From Uloborus plumipes (lineage: Eukaryota > Arthropoda > Arachnida > Araneae > Uloboridae): DNA of 64,000 nucleotides. The notes below the pieces were generated by a model, which was not told the DNA's origin, searched no databases, and saw only the letters and a program-made list of their open reading frames with translations. Every line of letters begins with the position of its first letter. Within the stretch, counting starts at the first letter, position 1. This document shows positions 32,680-44,656 of the stretch, in pieces. The stretch is from positions 1 to 64,000 of the forward strand of contig JAXGGA010006480.1 in assembly GCA_038373865.1 (NCBI GenBank), read 5' to 3'. A program made the position numbers and the translations under genes.

Positions 32680-35195
32680 GTTACTACAAATCTTCGCTCA
32701 AAAATTACATTTACTAACGTCTATCATTATGTTCACTTTTCAAGTTTCAATTTGTTGTAATTTGTTCAATGCATTCACACAAACGAGACGTTTTTACTCG
32801 TATATTAGCACTTTATTCCCAGAATTATAGACTTGGGCTTTTAATTGTGGTATATTCGAATGTAAGGTATCATTACGTATCATAATATGAAGTATTTACT
32901 CCCCCCCTCACAAAAGTATGAAAATGCAATATTGCATTTTTTGTTAATCTAGTGATTCATCTTACAATGGATGAATGTTTGAGCAAGTCGCTCCAAGAGT
33001 AACTTACTGGCAACCTTATTCTTCTCACGTCAGAAGCGAAGACGTCTGAAAAAAAAAATGTTGGAACGTAATTACGCGGAGGGAAGACAAAAACAGAAGT
33101 TGTGTTCTTTTACTTCATTGAATAGTAGCATTTAGGATTAAAACTACCTATTTAAATCTTTCTTTGAGAACTCTCTTAGTTACGTCTTCACAGTTCTCAG
33201 CTTATTTTTTTGAAATTAAATGCGTAAGTTAACGGTGGACAACCTACGTCCCGTAGGCCTTATGGTACTTATAAAGATAATTCCTATAGCCCACTATTAT
33301 CTTCAGTGTTACAAATCAAAAACTACATTTTAGAATCTTCAACAGCAACCAATCATCTTTATTCGGTATTAGGAATGATTGAGTACATTTGGGATGCAAT
33401 AGTTGGAAATTGGTTTTTAAAAAACAAAATTAATATGTATTAATAAATAAGAGCATGTAATAGTAGGATAACAATTCCTCATAAACAAGCACGTTGTCCA
33501 GAAGAATAAAATTGAAAATAACCACGTATTATTGCGCAAAACTAATAGATTACTGCACGCTCGTGTTTCGGCATTACAAGAAACGCCTTTTCCAATGCAA
33601 AAAAGTGAGCTTATGGATGAAAGGTTTCCGAAAAAAGCTTTTGTCGAATGTCTTCTATTGTTTAATGACTGAGTATAGTGGTAATAGTATAATAGTAATA
33701 AATGTTAATAATAGTATAGCTCCCCAAAGCAGAATACTTAGTGATGTTCTGCGACGCAAAATTATTTGCCCAAAATTGTTCTGCAAGATAGATTTATACA
33801 TTATATATTTACCGTCAAAATGTTACCAAAAAGTGTTCTCATTTTTACTTATAATATACACATAATATATACATCATGAAATCGACTGTAATAGAGTGGA
33901 CATCCAACAGTTCAAATTAACTACCATAAGAAAAGAATTAGGCTCGCCCTGGTTGTTGACAACATAATTCAATGTAGCAAGCTAATCACGGCAGTTATAC
34001 TATCTTTTTTTTTTTTTTTTTTATGTATCAGATTGAATGCAATTGTTTTTTTTTTATTTCCAAAAGGCTTGTAACAGAGTGGACAGTTAGAAACATAGAA
34101 AAACATAGAATAGTGTTTTTTGGGGAATTTTTTTTTTCATTTGCGTAATAAACTGCAGAAATGGTGTCAAAGCATATTTTGTGCACTGCAGTGTCATTTA
34201 TTTTGTTGTTACATTTCAATTTATTTTTAAATTACATTTAAAATTCCAGCAATTTGAAGCTGGGGCACGTCATTTTCTCCTTCTTCTGACAAAGATAATT
34301 TTTGTTGTGTCCTTTTTAAATGGATTATACCTAATCAATTGATACTTGATGGCAAATAGAGAGAGTCGCGAAATTATTTGCACTGTTGTCAGCCTTCGAC
34401 GAATGTTTCAAGTCATCAAAGATCACCAGAAAAGAAGTTGTAATATCTCTTTCTTTGGGCCACACCAGATTTACTCATAGACATCTGTTTTGCCCTTAAG
34501 TAACACACGTAATGTCAATCAGACAGTATTGCATATGCAATGGAGATTGCCTCGTGATTGTCCAAATTTCAATCATATTCGTTTCAGATTCTTTAGTCAT
34601 TTTCATCCTTCTTTGAAAGACTTGTTCGAGAAATTCTTCCTTCTTCAGCAGTTTGGATTTCTGTGTTTTACTATTCAAAATTTAAAACTTCATTCATGTG
34701 TTGATTTCAGCAAAAATTTTCTTAATTCTACAGGTTCTTTCTTCAAACATTTTCATTTTGACACCTTTACTTTTAAACAATTGTTTGGCTCAGTATAGCC
34801 TATTAAGGCTTTTATGCCAAAAATCCAACCAAATCAACTTAGTTTTTTAATACCATGGGAAAGACAATAATTATTTTTTAAATTTGTTTCATTTTTCTCT
34901 GAAGAGTTTGAATTAGAAAGATTTCATAAGTTTGCAAATACTATTTGCTTTATTTTCATTAATTTATATTTAAATGATTTAGTTTGACAAATATATTTAT
35001 AATTATGTTATTAATGCTTATTATATATATACTTCATCATCGGTTCAGAAATTCAGTTCAAAAAACTCAAGTTTAAAAATTTCAAGCTCGGCCATTGGGA
35101 CGTCAAATAATTTCCAGATCACAGAACAAATGTTAAAAAACATTTTTCCGATTGATGGGGGGGGGGGGGGGTGCTTGGATAAGTCCCGAAAAACT
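32680..35195. other. Mostly unrecognised; partial hammerhead arm at 33545-33620
   Basis: At 33545-33620 the minus strand reads TTTTGCATTGGAAAAGGCGT ... GCCGAAACACGAG, a diverged single copy of the arm at 31322. Poly-T tracts occur near 34003. The open frames here match nothing I know. A G-run lies at about 35157-35171. Confidence 0.4.
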
Positions 35196-35199
35196 TGAA

Positions 35200-36215
35200 A
35201 GGAGACTCCCCTCTCCCTTCACCCCGCGTTTCTCTTACGCGAAAAAAATTGTTTTAAACATCATTTGAATAAATAATTTTCACTGCGAGTTCCGTAAGTG
35301 CAATTCTGCGGCAATATGTGAAATGCGCTGCAGAACTTTAAACAAAGCTTTGCCCCCGCGTTTCTCTCACCGAAATTTTTTTTTAATACAATCTGAATAA
35401 CTAATCTGCGGCCAAAATGTGAGAGATCGCGAAACTTCAAGCGAGTACCCACGATTCTCTCACGAGGAAAAAATGTTTTCAACATTGTCGAATACCTAAT
35501 TTGTACCGCAAGTTTCGTCACTGAAGTTCTGCGGATAAAATGCGTAGGCTTGCAGAATTTCAAACGAAACCCGTTTTCCCGCGATTTTTTAACACGGAAG
35601 AATTAATTGTTTAAAACATAATTTGAATAACTATAGTTTGTACTGCAAGTTTCGTCACTGATTCTGTGGATAAAATGTGTAGGCCCCCCGCAGAACTTCA
35701 AACGAATCCCGCTCCCAGCGACTCTTTAACGCGGAAGAATTAATTGTTTTAAACATAATTTAAAAAACTATTTGTACTACACGCTTCGTCACTGAAGTTC
35801 TGCGGCCAAAATGTGAAAGCCCGAAGAATTTCAGGCGAAGCTTGCGTCCCCGCGATTCTCTCATGAGGAAACATGGTTTTAAACATAATTGAATATGTAA
35901 TAGAAAAACAAAGTGTCGTCACTGAAGTTCTGCGGATAAAATGTGAAGACCTGCAAAACTTCAATTGAAAATCTGCGCCCCTGCGACTCTCTTGCGAAAA
36001 AATTGTTTCAAACATAATTTGAAGAACTGATTTGTGTACCTACCGCAAGCTTCGTCACTTAAGATCTGCGGCCAAAATGTGAAGTCTCGCATATACTGCA
36101 AGTTTCATAGCTAAAGTTCTGTTGCCCAAATAAGGACTGCAGAACTTCAAACGAAGCCTGCGCAAGTGTCATCACTGAAGTTCTGCGGAAAAACAGGAAG
36201 GTCCCAGAAGCTCAA
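35200..36215. repeat. Diverged tandem array, ~8 units of 110-137 bp
   Basis: The anchor TTCGTCACTGAAGTTCTGCG (or a variant) occurs near 35288, 35404, 35514, 35649, 35786, 35915, 36050 and 36169. Units also share AAAATGTG, GCAGAACTTCAAACGAA, a GCGATTCTCTC-type block and TTGTTTTAAACATAATTTGAA. The minus-strand frames at 35261-35563 and 35749-36015 are open because they run through these units; they are not genes. Confidence 0.85.
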
Positions 36216-37602
36216 GTCAAGTCGTCCGCACGTCTGCTGTGGTCTATATGGCACTGCCATATAAGTCGATAGCACGATAAGTCGATAAGCAGGCAATAAT
36301 GTCGGTAGCCTGCCATTACGGCGCCGATATTATTGCCTGCTGCTGTGAGAGACATGGGCTACGAGCGAAACGTTTTTTTTTTTTTTTTTCGAACGATAAC
36401 GTTTTTTTTTTTTTTTGGTTGCTTAATTTTGAATAGAATTGTTCTGCAGCCCCGATGTCTGTTCTGCGACGTACGTCGCCGATTTAGCAGTATTCTGCTT
36501 TCGGGGTATAGCTGTATATTGATTATGTTGCTCCACCTATGAGACTAAAATGCTTACTTAGTAAGAGTTTTCTCTTTTTTATCTTTCAAAGGTTTTAAAA
36601 GAAATGTATTTAAAAAACAAATAAATGTAAAATGTTTTTGTGAGAAGTTTGAGAGTTGACCTGTCTTTTAATGTAATTTAAATGTGGTTTCTGAGGTTTT
36701 CACTGGGTAAAAAAATATCGTTCTTCTTCAAGATTTGCTCTTTTTCTCGATCCTTTCTTTAATCGATTGCTGAAGTTAGGGCTGTGTAAAAAACCTAATA
36801 AATGAATAACGATGATGTGTTCTATTAATTTGAAACACATCACAGACAATTCAAGTAAAAAAAGACAATCACAAAATTTCTTAGTACATAGAAAAAAAAA
36901 AAAACTTTTAAAAGATCGTAAAACTCATTACGTAGACGAATGACTTTTCCTCTAAAATAACTAAGACAAATTCTTTCTCCGGCAGAGAACCTAAAACCCT
37001 TTTCCCTACCCCTCAGAGGGAGTCTGTGTAACATTCTAAAGTGATGTTTTCTCAGGACAAGAGGATGATCTTCTTCGCTGGCAGTGCTGTTGCTCCTCAC
37101 GAGTCATCATTCTCAATCAGTGCAGCCCCTAGGAGTGGAGCTGTTGAAAAACAAAGTCGGCATGCGTGATTGTGGAAGTTTTTTTGAAATGCTGTTTGTG
37201 GTGCAATGTTAGATTTCCCTGCATTTTTTGTACTTTTAATGTTTTTGTGAATGTTGTATTTTCATGAATGTAAATCGTCATCATTAAGTTTTAAAAGGAG
37301 TTTTTTTTGTGTAGTAATATCATTGGTTTAATTTCAAAAATAATTCGCTGTAATAACTAAATTTAAACTCGTGTTATTCTGCAACTAATCATTCATAGAA
37401 ATGGGTAAAAATATGTATTTTCTTGTTTACATTATTTATTTCAACTAAATTAACTTAATTTATAATAGTAGGAGTAGCAGAATATAAAGTAGTTTATATG
37501 TAATACGCTTTTATTAGTTTCACATGTGAGTTTGTATGTATGTATGTAACTCTAAATAAAAGAAAAAATTCACGTTCTTTACAAATATAAAAGTAATTTA
37601 TT
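36216..37602. other. Short palindrome, poly-T tracts, AT-rich DNA
   Basis: GCAGGCAATAATGTCGG at about 36290 pairs with CCGATATTATTGCCTGC near 36325. Two poly-T runs follow at 36370-36415. The rest holds nothing recognised. Confidence 0.4.
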
Positions 37603-37606
37603 TAAT

Positions 37607-38264
37607 GAGTGATTCCATACCAACTCACCTAACGGGGGTCGCACGACCGACTCGGATTTTCTTTAAATTTGGTCCACAGGTTGATTATATAGAGGCATGG
37701 AAAAGTCCAAATTTTTAGGTTCCTGCTCCACTTATTTTCCGAGATATATGCCCTCAAATTTGTCCGCCCCGTCAAAATACTAAAAAAGTGTTATATTTAA
37801 TTATTTTTCATAAAAAATTGTACTCATGCAATGTAAAAGTGTTAGGTATCTATGGAAATTAATTACTCAAGGCATTCAGAAAAAAATACTAGAACGTTCA
37901 TAATGAAAATTGCTAAGGTACAGGGCTCTTTGAAGTTGTCACCACAAAAACTTGATTTTGCCGATTTTGCTAAAATTGAGGAATTTATTCCAAAAAAAGG
38001 AAGACATAACCAAAGGTTTACTCATTTTCTAGTAGTGTACAGATGTTTACTATAAATGGTTACACAATGCATAACTTGAGTTTCTCACTCCTTTCTCACT
38101 TTGAGGGCATGTACTCGTATCTCAGAAAATAAGTGGAGCAGGAACCTAAAAATTTGACTTTTTCTTGCCTCTATATAATCAACCTGTGTGCCAAATTTAA
38201 AGAAAATCCGAGTCGGTCGTGCGACTAACTTTTTTTCCCCAGGTGAGTTGGTATGGAATCACTC
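37607..38264. mobile_element. Long-inverted-repeat element, 4-bp TSD TAAT
   Basis: A 658-bp element with arms of about 150 bp (GAGTGATTCCATACCAACTC ... GAGTTGGTATGGAATCACTC) and TAAT on both sides (37603-37606 and 38265-38268). Shared arm blocks include GACCGACTCGGATTTTCTTT and TGGAGCAGGAACCTAAAAAT. The flanking host sequence is a repeat whose uninterrupted relatives lie at 38342-38450 and, inverted, at 41330-41540. No coding sequence. Confidence 0.85.
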
Positions 38265-38268
38265 TAAT

Positions 38269-39120
38269 ACTATTATTAATACTAAAAGCTAAACTATATT
38301 ACATGTTGATGCACTACAAGTGCACTACGGCTGTTTATATGTAACTCTGTGAATTAAAGATAAAATCCACGTTCTTTTAAAATATACACGTAATATATTT
38401 AATAATATTATTAATACTAAAGTCTAAACTATATTACATGTTAATGATTATAAGGGCTTAACTTAGCGGTAAACTTAGCGGATATTCAATACTTTTGAAA
38501 GTCTTCCTTTTAGTTTGATTAACTCTAAAAGCGTATTTTTTAATTTTTTAAAACTATATTTAGGATTATTAAACAAATAAAGTTTGGATAAGTTTCATTA
38601 TTTTCCAGTGCTGTAATTTCTCGTGTTACCAACTGCCTTTTGAAATCTAGTGCGTACGCATTTATAATCCCCAATTGATAAAAGCAGTTGGTGTGGTAGC
38701 AAAATATCTGGAGTTGGCATTCTAGGTATCTGAAATTTTTACATCGTTTGTCTTATAGCAATTGGTATTAAGGTAAATTAGAGGATTTATTCGTAGTTTC
38801 AGTTCTTTAAACCAATTCCCGGTACCGATTAAATATGCGTTGAGAGAACTTTTTGACTAGTGATGTCGCTACTTGTGTGCCATATAGTTATGTCGTCTGC
38901 AAAGCAATTCATTTTGATGTCAATGTGCTGGGTGTGTGTTGTTTACTTAGAGGAAGAAAGGTATTATCTAAAATTTTTTCGTGCTACCTCTGCCGCATCT
39001 GCGCACGCGCCAAGTCTCTTCGGACTTTCTCGAAATAGGGGGGAAAAGCCACGAGGAAATAGTAAGCGAACAAAAGCTGAAGGCATCGGGTAGTGCGCAT
39101 CCTAAACCTATCTCCCCTTT
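38269..39120. other. Copies of a local repeat; otherwise unrecognised
   Basis: 38342-38450 repeats the flanks of the previous element (TGTAACTCTGTGAATTAAAG ... CTAAACTATATTACATG). The word TTAACTCTAAAAGCGTATTT at about 38519 recurs at 41239. The CpG-richer stretch at 38980-39120 abuts the LINE fragment. Confidence 0.4.
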
Positions 39121-39121
39121 T

Positions 39122-39385
39122 TCAGATGGAAGCGTCCGTGGCTCCCAGGCGCACAATACGCAAACAGACAGTAGTGGACCTGACGACAAAACACTGTAGA
39201 ACTATCCACGTTTTCCTCTCCTTAGAGTTGGCTCCATTGTATCTTACTTTGATCCTCCTATCTCTCAGGAAGTCTCCAATCAAAATAAGGGCATTTCCAT
39301 TCATACCATGCTTGTGTGCAATTTCTACCAATTTTTGCCTCCATACCGTTTCGAAAGCAGATGTCATGTCAAGAAAAACAGCAGG
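39122..39385 (-). pseudogene. LINE reverse transcriptase palm fragment
   Basis: On the minus strand the frame reads PAVFLDMTSAFETVWRQKLV, the motif A block of non-LTR reverse transcriptases (FLD with the first catalytic Asp, then AF..VW). It continues IAHKHGMNGNALILIGDFLR and DRRIKVRYNGANSKERK, equivalent to the segment before the GVPQGS motif. It then loses similarity; the GVPQGSVLSP and YADD blocks are absent. This is a short dead fragment of a Jockey/CR1-like element. It does not overlap the segment preserved at 18012, so I cannot tell whether both come from one family. Confidence 0.75.
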
Positions 39386-39410
39386 GTGTCTTTTTTACAC
39401 GTCTATTTTA

Positions 39411-40200
39411 AAACCGTTTTGACTCCAACTCCGACACCTCGGACTCCGGCTCCGCAGCCATGGCAGAAATGTAGGACAGGAAAAAATGACTGACATCTAC
39501 TCTCAAAAGAAATTACAGTGTAGACAATTTTTTGTTTGTTTATTTGTGTTACTTTATTTATATTATTTTTTTGGCAGACGATTTTTTTCCTAACAAAAAT
39601 TACTCATTTAAGATAGCATTTTATTATTTATTTATTCATTTATTTGTTTGTAGTTATTGGTGACGGATCAAAAGTACAATTAGATACATTTTATATAGGA
39701 ACAAGTTTTTTTCTTTTTTTGATAAAATATGTTTTGAATTGCTTTTTATTTTTAATTCTTTTTTTCAAAACCATTAAGGAATTTTTCTATGGAAAAACTA
39801 CAATAGCTGTATTGTTTGAAAGATGATAAAACTTTATTAATTATTTTGTTTACTTTTTACGTGGCTAGTTCATCAGATGAGATAGGCATATTTGGTTTTT
39901 AGAAATCAGCTTTATGTGCTAAAAATGTGTGTTTGACATAATTTCTGTACCTCAGAACCAGACTAACGTAAGTCCATTTTCGTCATTTTTCGGTAGAGGG
40001 GAAAAACGATGTATTCGACAATCGTTTTTCCCCTCTACCGAAAAATGACGAAAATGGACTTACTTTAGTCTGGTTCTGAGGTACAGATTTGCAGTCTCAG
40101 ATAATCAAGAGAATATTGATCAGATGCTTGAATGCCGATGATGTCGATGCACGGGAAAGTAGGCTCATTTAGTCCTAGACAGAACTTCTTGCTTAATATC
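39411..40200 (+). repeat. hAT-derived repeat, copy 2 (with nested MITE)
   Basis: Begins GACTCCAACTCCGACACCTC and GGCTCCGCAGCCATGGCAGA, like the hAT MITE at 24657, and continues collinearly with 15070-15625 through TTGATAAAATATGTTTTGAA, ATCAGATGAGATAGG and TCAGATAATCAAGAGAATA to AGAACTTCTTGC. A 142-bp hairpin MITE interrupts it at 39945. Confidence 0.6.
39945..40086. mobile_element. 142-bp hairpin MITE, CTGTACC ends, TSD ATTT
   Basis: Two arms of about 65 bp (CTGTACCTCAGAACCAGACT...) are almost perfectly complementary, one mismatch noticed, around a loop of about 10 bp. Flanked by ATTT on both sides. The paralogue at 15505 shows the uninterrupted site. Same end family as 40856-41103. Confidence 0.9.
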
Positions 40201-40855
40201 TAATCATGACTGGAAGACACTAAAAAGTTAGCACACAGTTTGCTCAAATTGAATAAGATCGATTAAAGGCAATCAAGTTCCGTTTTACCCTTTTTTAGGT
40301 CATTTTTCTTGCAACTTACATTCTGGAGTCTTTTATGCTAATAACTCTATGCTAATTATCTTCATTTAATATTTATTCTTAGTCATAATGAATGGCTAAA
40401 AAATTGGCTTAATTATACATAAAAAAAGCTTGTATTTTATTTTTGAAGTTTTTCATTAAAGACTTTAAAGTACTAGATTTTCATGTGTGAAAAATCCACT
40501 TGCGATTTTCAGTGCTGTTTTTGTACGTCTTGAGTATATATGATTAATTAAATCCATTACGAGTAATGTGAATGTTTTTCAAGCCGGTTAATGCATTTTT
40601 TAAAATTCATCTAAATATCAAAGTGTCCTACACGTTGCTTTACTCGGTTAGTAAGTACACGTGATCGACTAGAAGATTTTCCAAAGGTGGGACCTTATAT
40701 CAAAAATTATAGTTAAAAAAACTTAAAAAATAAGTTTTTAGAGTTAATCACATTAAAAAGAAAAATAAATAAATCTTAACATAAGAATAAAATTAGTAAC
40801 GAGAAAATAAATGTCACTCTTCTAAGCGTGGGGTGCTCGATATCAATTGTTATAT
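40201..40855. other. No recognisable feature
   Basis: AT-rich DNA with nothing recognised. Confidence 0.35.
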
Positions 40856-41103
40856 CTGTACCTCAGAACCAGACTAACGTAAGTCCATTTTCGCCATTTT
40901 GCAGTAGAGGGCGACAAAGATTGTAGGATACATGCAAAGGATGGGACTCGCGCTCTTTTCACACTGTTAAATAATTGTGAAGGAATTTGTTTTATAGAAT
41001 ACTGTTTTAATGAGTCGATGTGGAATAAGATTCTACATACAATGAAGCAAAAAAGTGAAAAACGCCATTTTTGGACTAACGTCGTTCTGGTTCTGAGGTA
41101 CAG
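40856..41103. mobile_element. CTGTACC-family MITE, TSD ATAT
   Basis: Shares its left end CTGTACCTCAGAACCAGACT and about 40 further bases with the hairpin at 39945. The right end is the inverse (GTTCTGGTTCTGAGGTACAG). Flanked by ATAT on both sides. It has a unique centre of about 150 bp, so it may approximate the parental form of which the hairpin is a derivative. Confidence 0.85.
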
Positions 41104-43478
41104 ATATATTTCATTCCAAAATGCAGAATTAGTTTTAAAATGTCATACAAAGCCCCTCAAGCTTTTAAAACAGTGACATTAATTTTCTCGTCACTAATTT
41201 TTACGTTAAAATTTAGCTCTCTTTTCTTTTTTGTGATTAACTCTAAAAGCGTATTTTTTAGTCTTTTAAAACTATGCTTTATTTTTAACTTTTTAGTTCA
41301 ATGTTCCATTAAAAAAGGTATTTAATATGTACAGATGTTTTAACTGTTGAATGGCTGTGATTAAAAGGTTTTTGATATTAATACATCAACATGTAATATA
41401 GTTTAGCCCTTTAGTAACAATAATAGTATTAAATATATTACTTCTATGTTGGTAAAGTGCGTGAATTTTATCTTTTATTTAGAGTTACACACATGCAAAC
41501 AAAAAATAAAGCAGACCCACGTGTGAAACTAAAAAAAAGCGTATTAAAAAGCAAATTCAGTCGAGTTTCGATAAATCGTAACCTTATAACTCGAATATTT
41601 CTTTATCACGACGTTTTTATTAGGTCCAAACTGTGAAAACTTCATACAATTCGAACTACCTATAACTCAAAACTTCTAGCCGGTCCTTTGGGACTTCAAG
41701 TCATCGAGACTGTATTCAGGACACACTCTTAAAACTGAATCGAAGAGTACAGAATTATGTGACACTCAACAATCCATGTTCAAGGTCTGCTAATTTTGGA
41801 TGTTTAAATATAATTACGTTAATAAATATTTCCCAGAAATGTCTAAACCAAGAATTGAAAACCTCGACCGCACATTTATACTTTTCTTACACGATGCTAC
41901 CGCAAAGTAGCTGTTCGCAGAGTGCTATCCCATGGCCTTTGTCACATCACACTGGCATATACTTCCTGAATACTATTCATATTTTCTGGTGTGTTACGGT
42001 TTCAGTGTTTTAATTTGCACCTGCACTTTGCTTTAAATACTTATCTATTGCGATTGTGAAAATATCTTGAAACAGTAGGCTTACATAAATAGAGTTTAGT
42101 GGCATGTTTCAGTTTTCGTGAAACATTAATTTGAAAAATAACATTATCTCAATTTACAATGTTTCACTCACTCAGAAAATATCAATCTTACAAAAAAGTT
42201 GTTTTCCTTAATTACTTTATTGATGCAATAGTTACAGCTAATTTAAGGTTGATTTTATTTCATTTCGTTTTCAAGCCAAGAAAATTTTTTCCGTTCAATC
42301 TTCAATAATGATTAACATTTCTCTTGTTAGTGCTTTTTATTATTATGAAAAACAATTGTTCTTTTATTGCGAAGCATTATGTTTATAATCTTTTTTTTTT
42401 GATATTAGAAAGCATCTTTCTTTGTGCGGAATGTCTGACAACTTTTTTTGCTGTTATTTCATTTTTATTAGCAAAACACTTTTCAGTCGAATGTTTCGTA
42501 AAAAATAGAATAACAATGCTAAAGAAAAGTAAAGTAAACCACACCAAAATAACGTAGATTACTGCATAAAACTCTTCTTTTTTTCCGCAACAACGTTATT
42601 AAATATGAAGAAAAATTAATGATTTAATCGTAGAAAAATTAAAGCTATTAAAATAAAATCAGGCTTTTGACGAGATAAAAATGCATGATGATCAGTCGGT
42701 TTTCCCGTCAAAGCAACTGTTTAGAGAACTGTTCAATTATTCCGTTGGAACTGAAATTTTTGATTAGAAACGCGATGCCTGATAAATTTAGTCACTGGAC
42801 TTCCGCATAATAATGACCCAATACTTAATAGTTTCCTTTTTTTTTGACCGGTTAATTTTTTATACTCTGTCACTTTAAAATAGGTCTATCCAGGTCAAAA
42901 ATTTTGCGTCGTCTTCATGGTAACTATACAAAAGAAAACAGCTCCACTTTTTTATCACTCTGTTAAAATAATTATTATTTTATGCGAAAATACTTTTTGG
43001 TACCAAGTAATAGTAAGATTCAAAAAATGTATAAATATGTACAATTTAACATTTGAAATAACTTGATTTAACGAATCACATCTGCTTCCATACAAAGTAA
43101 TTGTAAAACTAAATAATGAGGTCATTTCTATTATGCGAGTGTTTTAATGTTTATAAAATCACATAAAAATATAAATTTACTTAAATGTCTTACTTTAATG
43201 TCTACTTAATGTCTTTTTTGTGGGGGGGGGGAGCTCTCTTTTAGCTTCTTTCATCTTGGATTATAATTAAGTGAATGAGTCTCGTTATGCAATAGAAGAA
43301 TGTGAATAATTGCTTAGTAAAATGTTGAATGCAAAAACAAATTTCCCCTCGCTAAAGAGATGTTTTTTCAGTGTTCTTTCAGTTGGTTTAGGCACTTTTT
43401 TTCATTTCAACCTTCCAACGAAACTGACACAAAAAGGATGTCCCAATTTACAAAAATATTTACCAAAAATAATTACAT
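41104..43478. other. Inverted local repeat, pogo-like candidate, AT-rich DNA
   Basis: 41330-41540 is an inverted copy of the repeat around 37490-37606 plus 38265-38320 (AGAGTTACACACATGCAAAC ... CAACATGTAATATAGTTTAG). 41564-41714 begins CAGTCGAGTTTCGATAAATC and ends CATCGAGACTG, weak inverted ends with nearby A/T flanks, possibly a pogo-like MITE. A G-run lies at 43223. Nothing else seen. Confidence 0.4.
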
Positions 43479-43479
43479 A

Positions 43480-43685
43480 CCGTAAAAAAGGGTTACTTGG
43501 ACCCTAGGAAGTTACTTGAGCTCAACAGTAAAATAATGAAATATGGGTTTGGTACTAGCGTTAGAGACTGCAGAGTGCTTCTACCTAGTGGAGAAACGAG
43601 GAACTACGTGCAAGTCTTCAACTAATAAGTTCCAAACCCAGATATTATCATTTTTGTAATTGGCTCAAGTAACCCTTATTTGCGG
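43480..43685. mobile_element. TA-flanked MITE, copy 1
   Basis: 206 bp between TA dinucleotides (43478-43479 and 43686-43687). Inverted arms of about 70 bp include AAGGGTTACTTGG, GGGTTTGGTACTA and their inverses around a centre GAGAAACGAGGAACTACGTG. Copy 2 lies 947 bp downstream in the same orientation. Tc1/mariner-type by TSD; non-coding. Confidence 0.85.
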
Positions 43686-43687
43686 TA

Positions 43688-44424
43688 CGTATATCAATTA
43701 AAATGTTCTTTTTCGTAATGTTCCAAATGTAACAGATTTTTTTTCAATGTTATGAACTTCTGAAAATAGAATTGTGCTCAAGTGTTCATTCACTTGTAGG
43801 TTTAATCATTCATTGAATCAACTTTTCATTGAGGACTTATATACAAACCGCTCGGTGACAACACTAACCACGAAATTGGAAACATTTGGGACCTATTTTG
43901 ACGTCAAAGAAATCTTGCTACCAGAACATAATTTTTAAAAAAGATATACAAGATATTTTTACTTCCAGACGGCTTAGTGTCATACCACAACCGGCAAGAG
44001 AAGTGACACAACTAAAAAAAAAACATAAATAAAACGCTTTAATTATTGATTAAAAGTATAAATTTAATGCGCTTTCTTTTCCACAAAATTGGAATAGTGT
44101 TACTTTAAAGAACTGGTGCGTTACATAAAGTAGTAGGTGGGAACGATGTAAATTGTCCCCTATCATTAAAATTTCGTAATTTAGAAGAATGAAAAATTTC
44201 GAACTTTAAGTTTACATTATTAATTTAGACGACGAAAACCAGCCTGTTAACACAATATCATAAATTTTTTACTCATGCGTATTTGAGAATAAATCAGTTA
44301 AAAGTAGTATTGCATAAAATCTTGATTAGATCTTTATTTCTTTATTCAGCAGATAATCAGCTTCACACATAGAAGACTGCGTTCCACGTGTCTTGCCTCC
44401 TGACAAACAGAAAAGATTTTTAAA
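43688..44424. other. No recognisable feature
   Basis: AT-rich DNA between two related MITEs, with nothing recognised. Confidence 0.35.
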
Positions 44425-44426
44425 TA

Positions 44427-44654
44427 CCGTGAATAAGGGTTACTTGGACCCTAGAGGGTTACTTGAACCCATTACAGTAAAATGATAAAATCGGGTTTGG
44501 TACTAGTGTTAGAGACTGCAAAGTGCTTCTACCTAGCTGAGAAACGAGGAACTACGTGCAAGTCTTCAACTAATAAGTACCAAACCCAGATTTTATCATT
44601 TTACTGTGATGGGCTCAAGTAACCCCCTAGGGTCCCAGTAACATTTATTCACTG
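44427..44654. mobile_element. TA-flanked MITE, copy 2
   Basis: 228 bp between TA dinucleotides. Ends CCGTGAATAAGGGTTACTTG and its inverse AACATTTATTCACTG. The inner sequence matches copy 1 (CTTCTACCTAG, AACTACGTGCAAGTCTTCAA). Confidence 0.85.
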
Positions 44655-44656
44655 TA

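Noticed and set aside
35261..36015. Minus-strand frames with repeated peptides as a repeat protein
   Set aside because: They exist only because the tandem array happens to stay open; units vary in length and include frame-breaking changes.
41564..41714. pogo-like MITE with CAGTCGAGTTTCG ends
   Set aside because: Inverted ends match only weakly and the TA flanks are not secure, so it is mentioned only inside a gap entry.
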